Of a stretch of DNA of 64,000 bases, positions 27,301 to 35,506 are shown piece after piece. Every line of letters begins with the position of its first letter. The stretch's first letter is position 1. The notes under the pieces were generated by a model. That model was not told the origin of the DNA. It made no database searches and worked only from the letters and a program-made list of their open reading frames with translations. Origin of the DNA: Leeuwenhoekiella nanhaiensis (GTDB taxonomy: Bacteria; Bacteroidota; Bacteroidia; Flavobacteriales; Flavobacteriaceae); the NCBI RefSeq assembly GCF_002744755.1, contig NZ_KZ319291.1, positions 62,001-126,000 of the forward strand. The letters are read 5' to 3'. Both the position numbers and the translations under genes were made by a program.

Positions 27301-29605
27301 CACGCTGGCGAAAGCCAAATCCTATGCCGAAGGAATTTCTTTTATCCTCATGGGTACGGGATACGGCAGATTACAGATTGAAGATTCAATCAAAGGAATT
27401 TTACTGGGAGTAAGCAGTGCTAACCGATTTATAAAAGATCACGGCGAAGGCCTGCAGGAAGTCACACAGGTAGAGTTTGTAAACCACTACGAGTCATTGG
27501 CGAGCCAGGCGTACTGGGCATTGAGCAGGCTGAAAAATTCAGATAACCGGTTCAATTTTGAACTGGTAAAAGGCATTGAACGGAAAGAAGGAGCCAAGAA
27601 AAAACGCGCTTTTGTAGATGAGTCTGAAGACTGGTGGCATCATTTTAATGTAAAAAGTATTTGCGAAGGCGATCGCATTACCGGGTTTGCGTACAATTCG
27701 TCAAGTGGTCTGGCCCGTGTAGAGGAAGAAGAAGTGCATAATGGGCTGGAACAGGTAGGCATTTTACTGGAGCAGATGTCGCGCAATTCGGTCTGGGATA
27801 AGCGCCTTTCTAAAACCCTGTTTGAATTGCTCATCCCCAATCAGTTTAAAGATATCATCCGCAATCAAAACAATATTTTGTTTAAGCTCGATTTAAAAGC
27901 GGCTCAGTTTCCGTGGGAATTGTTTCACGACTTTGAGTCTGACGAAACACCGGCAGCCGTAAACAGCGGACTTATTCGCCAGTTGCTGACCTCAGATTAT
28001 GAGACGAACCAATTGCGCAGTGTAAGCAACAAAACTCTGATTATAGGCGACCCCATTTACAATGAAGAACTTTTACCACAATTGCCCGCTGCCAAAGCCG
28101 AGGCACAGTTGGTTGATGATAAACTAAAAAACGCGGGGTTTGAAACCTTTCCGTTGCTTAACAGTACGGCTTCAGACATTATGCTGCAGCTCTATACCAA
28201 TGAGTACAAGATTCTGCATTTTGCAGGTCACGGCTTGTACGACCCGGCAACGCATCGCGTAGGTATCGCCATAGGTAACGGGATTTGTATAGACCCTGCG
28301 ATGATCAAGCAATTGAGTTACGTGCCTGAGTTTGTGTTTATCAATTGTTGCTTTTCCGGTACTATGAATGCGTCTGACGATGCGTTCAGCCGTTCGCGTT
28401 ATAAACTGGCGGCTAATATAGGAACCCAGCTTATTGCGATGGGGGTTAAAGCCATTATTGTAACTGGCTGGGCGGTAGATGATGCAGCTGCAGAGACTTT
28501 TTCAGAAGCCTTTTACAGCCGTATGCTTTCCGGTTATGAATTTGGCGAAGCCGTACAAATGGCGCGTAAAAAATGCTATCAAAATCACCGGCATACCAAT
28601 ACCTGGGGCGCTTACCAATGCTACGGGAATCAGCATTATAAGTTTTTTGAACACGTCCGCCAGAAAGAAGAAGTCTTTGATTATGTGCTGAGTTCGCAGG
28701 TTTACACAGATCTTGAAAATCTCTATGCGTCTATACGTCACAGCAGTTTTAATCCAAAAACCGTAAAGCGTAAGCTTGATGAAATTCTTGAAAACGCCAG
28801 CCGAAATGATCTGATAGATGGAGTGATCAGAGAGAAGGAGGCCCTGATTTATGATGAATTGGATATGCCCACTGAGGCCTTAGATACGTTTAGGGCGGTT
28901 CTTACACTCGAAGATGCTAATTTTTCGATGAAGGTTTTGGAACATTTTTGCCTGTTACGCTCTTTGAATTTCTCTAAGGACGCCGCAGAACGAAAGGAGG
29001 AACTTGATCTGATTACCAAGCTGGCACTCATAGGTAAAACTACTTTAAGGCTGGGCATTGTGGGCAATTGCTACAAGTTTGCTTCGATGCACGAAAAAGG
29101 GGAAAAGCAATTACACTATCTGCAGACCGCTTTAGATTATTATGCCGAAGCCTACGACCACAGTACCAATCCGTATGATGGCAAGACACTGGATGCTTTT
29201 TCAAACATTGTGTTTTTGAGTTATCTCTTGGAAGCTTATGGTAAAGGAAACCTGAAAAACCAACTGAAAAAATATACCAGGAAGCCGGTTTTTGTCTACC
29301 TGTCTGAATTTTTAAAGCATCTGGATGACGTGGACCCGGCAGATCTTGATATTTCGGTGCTTTTGGGAATGACTGAGGTGAGCTTCGGGATGCTTTTAAT
29401 CAATACCGAAAAAGGTGGGGATCAGGTTATTTTAGATGAAATCAATAAGCGTTTTGCTGAAGCCTTCCAGATTTTACACAGTTCGCGACAAATACGTATC
29501 GAACTGGCGCAACTGGAATTTCTATTGAGTCACGATGCAGTAATTCCAAAAGAAAAACTGAGTAGTTTACTTAAGGTTAAGGAGTCGTTGTTGCGGTTTA
29601 AATAG
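24332..29605 (+). CDS. Giant dual alpha/beta-hydrolase and CHAT caspase-like protease
   Basis: This 1757-residue protein has no signal peptide or membrane segment, so it should be cytoplasmic. After a beta-rich N-terminal region (1-150) comes an alpha/beta-hydrolase with oxyanion motif LLIHGT (H171) and nucleophile elbow SHSRGG (S238). A second hydrolase resembling LCAT/PGAP1-type lipases has LLPGIMGSS (about 504-513) and AHSMGG (S608). Residues about 884-1080 resemble the N-terminal fold of M17 aminopeptidases. A CHAT protease follows: PWELF near 1190, catalytic H1300 (FAGHG) and C1340 (NCCFSG), then VTGWAVDD. Residues 1446-1757 are TPR-like helices. CHAT proteases in other bacteria are triggered cell-death or defence enzymes, but function here is inference. 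Both neighbours lie on the opposite strand. Confidence 0.85.
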   Translation: MTKALVYGTLITEELHAQTAQFAEFEVVTAVQLEKSRAENRRIELELKDEDIIELTFSDQTQWIGNALDIEEIYNAPANANRSGDHFVFEAQVTGKQASRGGIGSVVIKTLKLLRAKTIGNAAETSAKNLAIAYDKRAMPQPGLYKLDAGFQYMPVNKIAAATTPYLLLIHGTLSNTFAAFAELRLGQNPIWDQLHKQYNAGILALDHRTLSLSPLQNALDFLEHLDQSATVEILSHSRGGLVADVLAKCDHRNEVVGFSDLELGMMANEDPGACELMKKINTIARKKKLEVRKVIRVAAPASGTTLLSRRTDHFLNVMLNALGLAVGAQANVVYNTVRLFLLEVVKQKANHEAMPGLYSMVPDSTFQKMLNFSGNFVSNDLYVIAGDAEVGGQLGDSLKVILANLFYWKANDLVVDSDRMEQGAPRLGGMQYFLSKDGSTNHFNYFRNQNTCDAILQAAITPQGSQAGFYTQKFIGAGNRGVLLSMFSMEGVHYDHVSGNKRIAILLPGIMGSSLDHNGNPQWIDFRELNRGAIKDDLEINMSGVEASGVIKKYYDDFVKHLLKTHDVVTFPFDWRKSVKGSAEQLAKKVESLLDTYNQPIHIIAHSMGGLVVRQFMMDASAIWKRFIEKPANKFVMLGTPWLGSYLIMEVLTGHSSRVKQLAMIDFKNSKEELLQVFREYPGIFELLPIENNTKRPFWESQFWKDRKAESTEPMVVPLKKDLDQFKKYRDAVLDFVTHLTEDDLKDVYYVAGHAEQTVYDYKTESRFLSKKKKLVYLATTAGDSSVTWVTGIPSRIPKDNVYYTHTSHGELANDPKIYDGIVDLLLEGKTNRLLKTKPVSRAGEVISEIHAVPAPGSDPNRVSDALFGIQPVARATQPERSILNVEVVNADLKVSRFPVMLGHFNNDGVHSAEKALDNYLNGRLMQRYDMGYYPGKIGESEVFFNLNTNPRGAIVCGLGNSQELTHYLLAKTVEMATLKYAMFMRDNYTLAKAKSYAEGISFILMGTGYGRLQIEDSIKGILLGVSSANRFIKDHGEGLQEVTQVEFVNHYESLASQAYWALSRLKNSDNRFNFELVKGIERKEGAKKKRAFVDESEDWWHHFNVKSICEGDRITGFAYNSSSGLARVEEEEVHNGLEQVGILLEQMSRNSVWDKRLSKTLFELLIPNQFKDIIRNQNNILFKLDLKAAQFPWELFHDFESDETPAAVNSGLIRQLLTSDYETNQLRSVSNKTLIIGDPIYNEELLPQLPAAKAEAQLVDDKLKNAGFETFPLLNSTASDIMLQLYTNEYKILHFAGHGLYDPATHRVGIAIGNGICIDPAMIKQLSYVPEFVFINCCFSGTMNASDDAFSRSRYKLAANIGTQLIAMGVKAIIVTGWAVDDAAAETFSEAFYSRMLSGYEFGEAVQMARKKCYQNHRHTNTWGAYQCYGNQHYKFFEHVRQKEEVFDYVLSSQVYTDLENLYASIRHSSFNPKTVKRKLDEILENASRNDLIDGVIREKEALIYDELDMPTEALDTFRAVLTLEDANFSMKVLEHFCLLRSLNFSKDAAERKEELDLITKLALIGKTTLRLGIVGNCYKFASMHEKGEKQLHYLQTALDYYAEAYDHSTNPYDGKTLDAFSNIVFLSYLLEAYGKGNLKNQLKKYTRKPVFVYLSEFLKHLDDVDPADLDISVLLGMTEVSFGMLLINTEKGGDQVILDEINKRFAEAFQILHSSRQIRIELAQLEFLLSHDAVIPKEKLSSLLKVKESLLRFK

Positions 29606-29628
29606 CAGGTTTTGCACTCAATCAATAC

Positions 29629-30939
29629 TTAGAAGCCTACAATAACATCGGTGTTTCGCTCTGCGGCTCTAAGCTCAAATTGATTTTGAACACGGGTCAC
29701 TAAAGATTCCAGATCTGTGTTGGGTGCGTCAATACTGGTGATACTTTCGGTAAAGGCATCAAAGCTCGATTTGCCGTAAGCCAGGTTCTGAAAGGTATTC
29801 TTAAGGAAGATTTTCATCTGTTCAGCACCGATGCTTTGTTCTAGCTCAATAAACTGGCTGGGGGTAATAAGCAATGCCTGAAGCTGAGGTTGAGACACAA
29901 CGGCGGGTTCCTGAGGTACAAATCTGGGTTGTATAATTCCGGTTACGCGGTCATACTGCACACGATTATTTAATTCCAGGTATTTTATGCGTGCATATTT
30001 AGCCAAAGCCTGTAAATACAACTTGTCAATTTTCGTTTTCGGTTCAAAATTACTGGCGAAATAATAGTAGGCAGCATCTTCAGTCAGATTTTCGTCAACT
30101 TTATTGATATCTACTTTGGGCGAGGTATTTACAATGGTATTGTAATTAGCTTCGTTGCCATATATGGGAGACTCCAATTGCGCGTACACCGTTTTGTTTT
30201 GATTTCCTTCAATTTGGGTAAATTCTTCCAGAAATTTCTGGGTTTTGGAGAAGCGTGACTGTATTCTTTGAATGTCAGCATCAGAGACATTGATGTAGTT
30301 GGCATAGGTTCCTTCTTTAAAATCAAAATTACCGGCAATCAAGGTAATATCTCCTTCAGCCCGGTCATTGACAAAGGTGGAACCGCTGGTTTTTGGAGTT
30401 CCTTTACCAAGATAAATTTGATCACAGTCTGTACAGGTTGCCGTGATCGAATAGGTCATATTAAAGGGATTAATATATTCTGAAAGCGAACCGCTCGTGC
30501 GAACGACCTGTGGATACCAATAATCATTAGCACCGGCAAAAAGTACCCCATCTACCAAAACAACTTCTCCTTTATGGCGTCTGACATCTCTTTCGGTTTC
30601 CAGGTTTTTTAGTTCACCTGAGATTTCAATTTTTAAACGGTCCAGATCGTTGAGTGGTCTGTTGATATTAATGTTATGCGTAAGACAGTCGTTACAATTT
30701 TGAGGATATTTGCTTGAAGCAATAGGATCTTCATTCAGGTAAACCTGTTTTACTTTAAAATGTTTGTTCAGTTTAAAGGATAGTTTTTGGGAGTTTACAG
30801 GTAAATTACTCAAAGTGTATACTGCATCAAAACGTTCTTCTGACAGTGAAATAGACACCGAGGCATCCATATGACTTTGTTCCTGAGCAATACCAATTTG
30901 AACAAAAAACAAACATAAAAAGGAGAATAATAGACGCAT
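29629..30939 (-). CDS. Secreted protein of unknown function
   Basis: The 436 residues have a signal peptide cleaved before Gln (VQIGIAQEQS). The N-terminal 200 residues are strand-rich and include a Cys pair (CNDC), a second pair (CTDC) and DYWYPQVV, faintly recalling the N-terminal beta domain of M1-type aminopeptidases. No HEXXH motif is present, so it is not an active peptidase of that family. The C-terminal half is helical. I do not recognise the family. The gene converges on the lipase-CHAT gene with 23 bases between stops. Confidence 0.6.
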   Translation of the reverse strand: MRLLFSFLCLFFVQIGIAQEQSHMDASVSISLSEERFDAVYTLSNLPVNSQKLSFKLNKHFKVKQVYLNEDPIASSKYPQNCNDCLTHNININRPLNDLDRLKIEISGELKNLETERDVRRHKGEVVLVDGVLFAGANDYWYPQVVRTSGSLSEYINPFNMTYSITATCTDCDQIYLGKGTPKTSGSTFVNDRAEGDITLIAGNFDFKEGTYANYINVSDADIQRIQSRFSKTQKFLEEFTQIEGNQNKTVYAQLESPIYGNEANYNTIVNTSPKVDINKVDENLTEDAAYYYFASNFEPKTKIDKLYLQALAKYARIKYLELNNRVQYDRVTGIIQPRFVPQEPAVVSQPQLQALLITPSQFIELEQSIGAEQMKIFLKNTFQNLAYGKSSFDAFTESITSIDAPNTDLESLVTRVQNQFELRAAERNTDVIVGF

Positions 30940-31121
30940 TTTCTAGTCGGATTTTACACGAATCTATAAGGTTTTTGGCCAAATCCTGAAAAAAAAATCA
31001 AATTGCGTAGTTGAACCGATAAAGTAGAATATGGTCTATTTTATTGTTAAAGAAAATAGATGATTAGCTTGGATTTTTAAAAACAAGCAGAATTCAATTC
31101 AGAGGATACTAGTTTTAAATT

Positions 31122-31442
31122 TTAGATCGGTTTTCGATAAACCCAGGCTGTTTTGCCTGATTCCAAATCCACTTCTATCCGTTCATATGAAGCACCCTCA
31201 TATGTGTCAAGTAGATGCAGGTGATCTGCTTTAATTGAATAGCAAATACCTTCAATCCGGTCGGTTTCATTACCGGTATATATCGCGATTAAATATGTTT
31301 TAGCAGTATGATGACTTTCCTGAAGTTGAATAGCTCCTATTTTATAGCCCGATAGAATTTCGGCAGAGCCTTTCAGTTTTTCTCCAAAGATCTGCAATTG
31401 TATGTGCTCCAGTTGAAGTGTTCCGTAGGTAAATAAATACAT
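31122..31442 (-). CDS. Gamma-glutamylcyclotransferase-fold (GGCT/AIG2-like) protein
   Basis: The 106-residue protein has the GGCT substrate-loop motif YGTL at residues 6-9 and the downstream acidic segment LDTYEGASYERIEV, where the family has its catalytic Glu. GGCT-fold enzymes cyclise gamma-glutamyl groups to 5-oxoproline. This size fits the YtfP/GGACT branch. The gene starts 17 bases after the lectin/T9SS gene ends on the same strand, so it is probably the last gene of an operon that begins with a glutaminyl cyclase. Confidence 0.85.
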   Translation of the reverse strand: MYLFTYGTLQLEHIQLQIFGEKLKGSAEILSGYKIGAIQLQESHHTAKTYLIAIYTGNETDRIEGICYSIKADHLHLLDTYEGASYERIEVDLESGKTAWVYRKPI

Positions 31443-31459
31443 CGTCTTGATATCAATAC

Positions 31460-33952
31460 TTAACGTTTCAAGGTAAAATGTCCATTAAATTGGCTTGTTA
31501 CTCCCTCGTTGTCTGTAAGTTCTACGCGATACCAGTAATCGTCTGAAGGTAATGCACGATCCCGGGTGGTGCCGTTCCAGCTTTCACCAAAGCCATACAG
31601 TGATTTAAGAAGTTTGCCATAGCGGTCAAAAATAAATATACTCACGGCGGTATAGTCCTGTGTACTTAGCCCAAGAGGCTCCCAGGTATCGTGATAACCA
31701 TCGTTGTTAGGTGTAAAAAATTTTGGAAAACCCAATACCGGAATCTCAATACTGCTGATTCCGCATCCGTTTTTATCGCGAACAAAGAGGGTTTTAAAGC
31801 CCGGAGTAACCCGTTCAAAAAGAGGCTCGTCTCTGTAAGGTCCTAGTTCGTCTCCCAGAGCATACTCATAATCACCCTGACCCAGGTTAGGCAGGTTGAT
31901 AATCCGTACTGCGTTTAGTTCTCCGTCGCTGGTCACTTCAATATTTTCAACAGTAAGTGTAGCGGCTTCAGAAGCGATGACTTCAATCTCCTGAGTTGTG
32001 GAGGAACAGGCGCCGTTATCTGCGCTAACACTATAAATACCGGGGGAATTGACCACAACAAAAGATTCAGTACTCAATAAGATGCCCTGTTCATCCCGCC
32101 ACTCGTAGTTGTATGAGCCCTGAGCATTTACGGTTTCGAGCGTAAAAGAAGCAGCTGTACTGCAAAAACGGCCTTCGTTTAAAATTTCAAATTCAGGAAC
32201 AGGTAGTACACGTAATCGTAAATGAGGTCCTACTCCATAACAGCGGTTACCGGAATTTTCTTCAACCCGCACGTAGAGGATCTGCTCGTCTGGAGTCTCG
32301 TTGCGATAGGGGTTATTTAGGGGAATTTCATTTTGGTCTAAAAGAGCCTCTTCCTGCGTTCGGTAATACGAAACGTTTAGATTACTGCCTTGCGGAAACT
32401 GAGCCAGCATAGCCGGTGTAGCCTCATTGAGGTCAAAGTCAAAATATCCGTCAATGGCGTCATCGGTATCACAACTGGATAGCTCATAAACAAAACCGGA
32501 AGGGAACGAGGTGGTTGAAACTTCCAGGTTTACTTCCGTAATTGCAAAGCAACCACTGGTGTTCTGGGTACGGGCATAAAGCGTATTTCCATTACTGCTG
32601 TCGTAGTCCGGATTGTCAATTCGGGTCGCAGTCAGATTATTCTCAGCATCTGTACGGTTTGAATAAAAATCAAGGCTTTCTGAGGATGATGTGCTTATAT
32701 CGGCAGCAATAGCATCCAGGTTGAAAATAGTAAAACCGTCAGGAGTACCGTCTTCATCACAATTAAACACCTCAATCTGAGCCGGCGCATTTACGGGTGT
32801 GAGCACCACAGCCTGAACGGCACGTCTCGCGCCTGCCGCACAACCAGTAGGTTCTGCAGCAACATAAAACGTAGTAGTGGTATTGATGTTGGTTGTAAAA
32901 TTTGCTCCTGTAAAAATGCGGTTACCGCCTGTAGCACTGTCATACCAGTGTAGTTCGCCTCCGGTTCCCTGAGCATTTAGACTTACTGTTCCCGGTCCGC
33001 AACGGGAGTCCCCGGTTGTACTTACTATTGCCGCAACACGTATTTGTGATGAGGTAGCTATTTTAAGAACGGGATCGTTAGGCATACCACCAAATTCTAC
33101 AATATAACCTTTGGCCTGAAAAGGACCCGGTGGTTCACCTATGGTTCTCAGGTCATTCCAGGAACCAGGTAGACCTACAGAAGGGTCTGTAATGTGCGCG
33201 TAATCTTCACCGCCATTTACATTATTTGGTTCCCCGGTATTCCAATACGCGAAGTTGGGAGTTGTACCGTTTACTCCACCATTCCAGAATACTACACCTC
33301 CTGCAAGACCTTCCGGACCGGTAACCCATTTCCAGACGCCTTCGGTTTCTTCATCGGTACCGCCTATCCAGCCTGCGCCCTGAGTTTGTTCCCCACATAA
33401 TATGGCTTCTTCTTCTGTAGTAAGGGTAGCAAGGTAACCGGTTAGTCCATAATAGGGTTCATTTGCCGCTGCGACGCGGGCATCCTGCCAGGTTATTTCT
33501 ATGTCCTCATAATATTTGTAGAAGTGACCTGTTGAAGGTAAGTAATTTGCATCGCCAATGGTGATTGCAATCTCTTTAGTACCGCTTACGTTGGCATTAG
33601 TACTTCGATAGCCTACATTTCTCACAGCCATTTCTATCTCAGCAGGAGTTAAGGTAGGGGGGAAGCTAAGCTGTAACTTACCGCTGGAAGCTGTAAAACT
33701 TGCAGTTATTGCCGTATTACTCCCGTTGTAACGTAGAAAATCACGGCCCTGCTCATAGCCACTTGAAATCTGAATGTAAATCGCATTTATCGCAGTTCCC
33801 GAAGCATTAGTCAGTGTAAAATCCTCGACGATAGAAATCTCAGAACCGGGACAGTAGAGTTGGTCGCCTGTAGCTTCAAGCTCAGGGCTCTGGGCGTATG
33901 CTTCTAAGAGGCTGAGCGTAAAAATGACGGTATAAAGTAGTTTTCTGAGCAT
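31460..33952 (-). CDS. Secreted C-type-lectin-like adhesin with T9SS type B sorting domain
   Basis: From ATG 33952 the protein has 830 residues and a signal peptide cleaved before Gln (EAYAQSPE). Residues about 140-280 form a C-type-lectin-like domain: HFYKYYEDIEITWQDAR, a WIGGTDEETEG core and a YWNTGEPNN sugar-binding-type loop. Ig-like and SprB-like repeat segments with paired cysteines follow. The last 85 residues are a type B (gliding-motility-associated) C-terminal domain with FFTPNNDGYHDTW, IFDRYGKLL and a final GHFTLKR strand. It should be exported by T9SS to the cell surface or medium and may bind glycans. The start overlaps the previous stop by one base (TGATG). Confidence 0.88.
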   Translation of the reverse strand: MLRKLLYTVIFTLSLLEAYAQSPELEATGDQLYCPGSEISIVEDFTLTNASGTAINAIYIQISSGYEQGRDFLRYNGSNTAITASFTASSGKLQLSFPPTLTPAEIEMAVRNVGYRSTNANVSGTKEIAITIGDANYLPSTGHFYKYYEDIEITWQDARVAAANEPYYGLTGYLATLTTEEEAILCGEQTQGAGWIGGTDEETEGVWKWVTGPEGLAGGVVFWNGGVNGTTPNFAYWNTGEPNNVNGGEDYAHITDPSVGLPGSWNDLRTIGEPPGPFQAKGYIVEFGGMPNDPVLKIATSSQIRVAAIVSTTGDSRCGPGTVSLNAQGTGGELHWYDSATGGNRIFTGANFTTNINTTTTFYVAAEPTGCAAGARRAVQAVVLTPVNAPAQIEVFNCDEDGTPDGFTIFNLDAIAADISTSSSESLDFYSNRTDAENNLTATRIDNPDYDSSNGNTLYARTQNTSGCFAITEVNLEVSTTSFPSGFVYELSSCDTDDAIDGYFDFDLNEATPAMLAQFPQGSNLNVSYYRTQEEALLDQNEIPLNNPYRNETPDEQILYVRVEENSGNRCYGVGPHLRLRVLPVPEFEILNEGRFCSTAASFTLETVNAQGSYNYEWRDEQGILLSTESFVVVNSPGIYSVSADNGACSSTTQEIEVIASEAATLTVENIEVTSDGELNAVRIINLPNLGQGDYEYALGDELGPYRDEPLFERVTPGFKTLFVRDKNGCGISSIEIPVLGFPKFFTPNNDGYHDTWEPLGLSTQDYTAVSIFIFDRYGKLLKSLYGFGESWNGTTRDRALPSDDYWYRVELTDNEGVTSQFNGHFTLKR

Positions 33953-35499
33953 CAATTGTCAAGATTTGTAGCCTGATAAGCCCCGGCATCAGGGGTGTTG
34001 TTGCGCTCGGCCCCAGTGATATCTAAGGGTACCTTTACGGCTCCTGCAGTATTTCCCAATTCCTGAGCAGCCGAATTTAAGCCTATACGATACTTGTTTT
34101 TTGCGGTGTTTTCAAAATCAGGATCTGCGCTGATGGTATTCATTTCGTATTTCGTAGCATCGGTAAAATCATAATTTGGCAGAGCCGAAAATTCACCAAA
34201 ACGATCATCGAAACGTATTAAACTGTTGCTGAACGAAAAGTTGAAAGCATTTTCATCTACAGACCGTAATCCCAATTCTTCGGCTCTGTTACCGTAGATG
34301 ATGCAATTTACGAAATCAGCTTTTGTTAGGTCTGCGGTAAGCAATTCAGCTTCGGTCTCCAAAAAATTGTCCACCTGTACGGCAGGTGTATTGCGAAAAC
34401 TTTGATTCCAATAATTAGCAAACGTACTGTGCGTAAAGCTGTAGCTTCCACCCAGCCTGATCCACAGATTTGAAATGCCGGAATTACCAACCACCAGGTT
34501 TTCAGCATTAAGCGACGCCGTGATGGCATATACACCTACCAGAGCGCTGTTGTAGATCTGGATGTTTTTGAGTTGAATATCGGCTTCCGCATTCCCGGTA
34601 TTGCCATCGGCGAGAATACCCAGATTGTTGTTTTTTATGGTTATATAATTCAAAATTCCCGTACTTCCCGGTGTAAACCAAAGGGTTCCCCACTGCCCGG
34701 GGACATCAGCAAACTCGGGCTCCAGACGATCTCCTTCTAAAATAATTTCATTTTCTAAAGTTTCGGGGTCTACGCTTAAGCTTCCGTTTGCTTCAATTCT
34801 TCCGCCGTTGCCAACAATAATGCCGCTGTTGTCGTGAAAGTGCAGCCGTGCTCCGGCATCAAGAATCAGGGTTTTACCGTCAGCGATTCCGGCGTAGCCG
34901 TAAATTACATAAGGCTTTTCATTAGTAAAATGCAGTTGCTCGTCAGCAAGTACAAAACCTTCTATCAGGATGGGTTCGCCCGCTTCATCAATCCCTATCT
35001 GTAATGTCTCTTTGATACCCTGGGCATTTTTCCGTGGAAAAAGAAATTCAGCATCCTGCACAAGGGTCACGAGTTCGACCTGCTGGGTGTAAGGCTCAGC
35101 GTCAAAAATAATCTGATCTGTGTAGATAATCTGATCATTATTTTGAGCATCTACCGTGGTTTCTATAAAGATAAAAATGCTATCCTTCGGTAAAATTTCA
35201 ACCTCGGTAAATATTTTGCCCGCGCGCCCGTCAATATTTAGGCGATACGCCGAATTTTCGCCTCTGGCCAGACCAACCTGTGGGATGCGTATAAATGCAT
35301 CACTGCGGTTAAACACCTTAAGTGTGTAGGTACTGCTGCCAATGTTTGAAAAAACCGTATCAAGATATACGGTATCCCTCGAAAACTGCAGATTCCCCGT
35401 ACTGCGCTCAGGCTCAAAATCATCGCGACAGGACGTCAGGCTCACAAGGGCGATAAGGACAAAAAATGTCTTGAAGAGGATAGTGAGCGGTTTGGTCAA
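33952..35499 (-). CDS. Beta-helix lipoprotein
   Basis: The 515 residues begin from a TTG start with a lipoprotein signal (VLIALVSLTSC, then RDDFE, an acidic stretch of the kind that sends Bacteroidota lipoproteins to the surface). An N-terminal Ig-like region is followed from about residue 170 by short repeated turns (GIIVGNGGRIEANG, YITIKNNNLGILADG, NLVVGNSGISNLW) that indicate a right-handed parallel beta-helix. Beta-helices often bind or cleave polysaccharides, but no catalytic residues can be assigned. It is translationally coupled to the lectin/T9SS gene and 7 bases from the glutaminyl cyclase gene. Confidence 0.75.
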   Translation of the reverse strand: MTKPLTILFKTFFVLIALVSLTSCRDDFEPERSTGNLQFSRDTVYLDTVFSNIGSSTYTLKVFNRSDAFIRIPQVGLARGENSAYRLNIDGRAGKIFTEVEILPKDSIFIFIETTVDAQNNDQIIYTDQIIFDAEPYTQQVELVTLVQDAEFLFPRKNAQGIKETLQIGIDEAGEPILIEGFVLADEQLHFTNEKPYVIYGYAGIADGKTLILDAGARLHFHDNSGIIVGNGGRIEANGSLSVDPETLENEIILEGDRLEPEFADVPGQWGTLWFTPGSTGILNYITIKNNNLGILADGNTGNAEADIQLKNIQIYNSALVGVYAITASLNAENLVVGNSGISNLWIRLGGSYSFTHSTFANYWNQSFRNTPAVQVDNFLETEAELLTADLTKADFVNCIIYGNRAEELGLRSVDENAFNFSFSNSLIRFDDRFGEFSALPNYDFTDATKYEMNTISADPDFENTAKNKYRIGLNSAAQELGNTAGAVKVPLDITGAERNNTPDAGAYQATNLDN

Positions 35500-35506
35500 G
35501 GTTTGA

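Noticed and set aside
24332-29605. Multi-gene defence island around the CHAT gene
   Set aside because: The neighbours are a HAD phosphatase and a secreted protein on the opposite strand; no nuclease, gasdermin or sensor genes are adjacent.
29629-30939. M1-type aminopeptidase
   Set aside because: Only faint similarity to the N-terminal beta domain is seen; the HEXXH zinc motif is absent.
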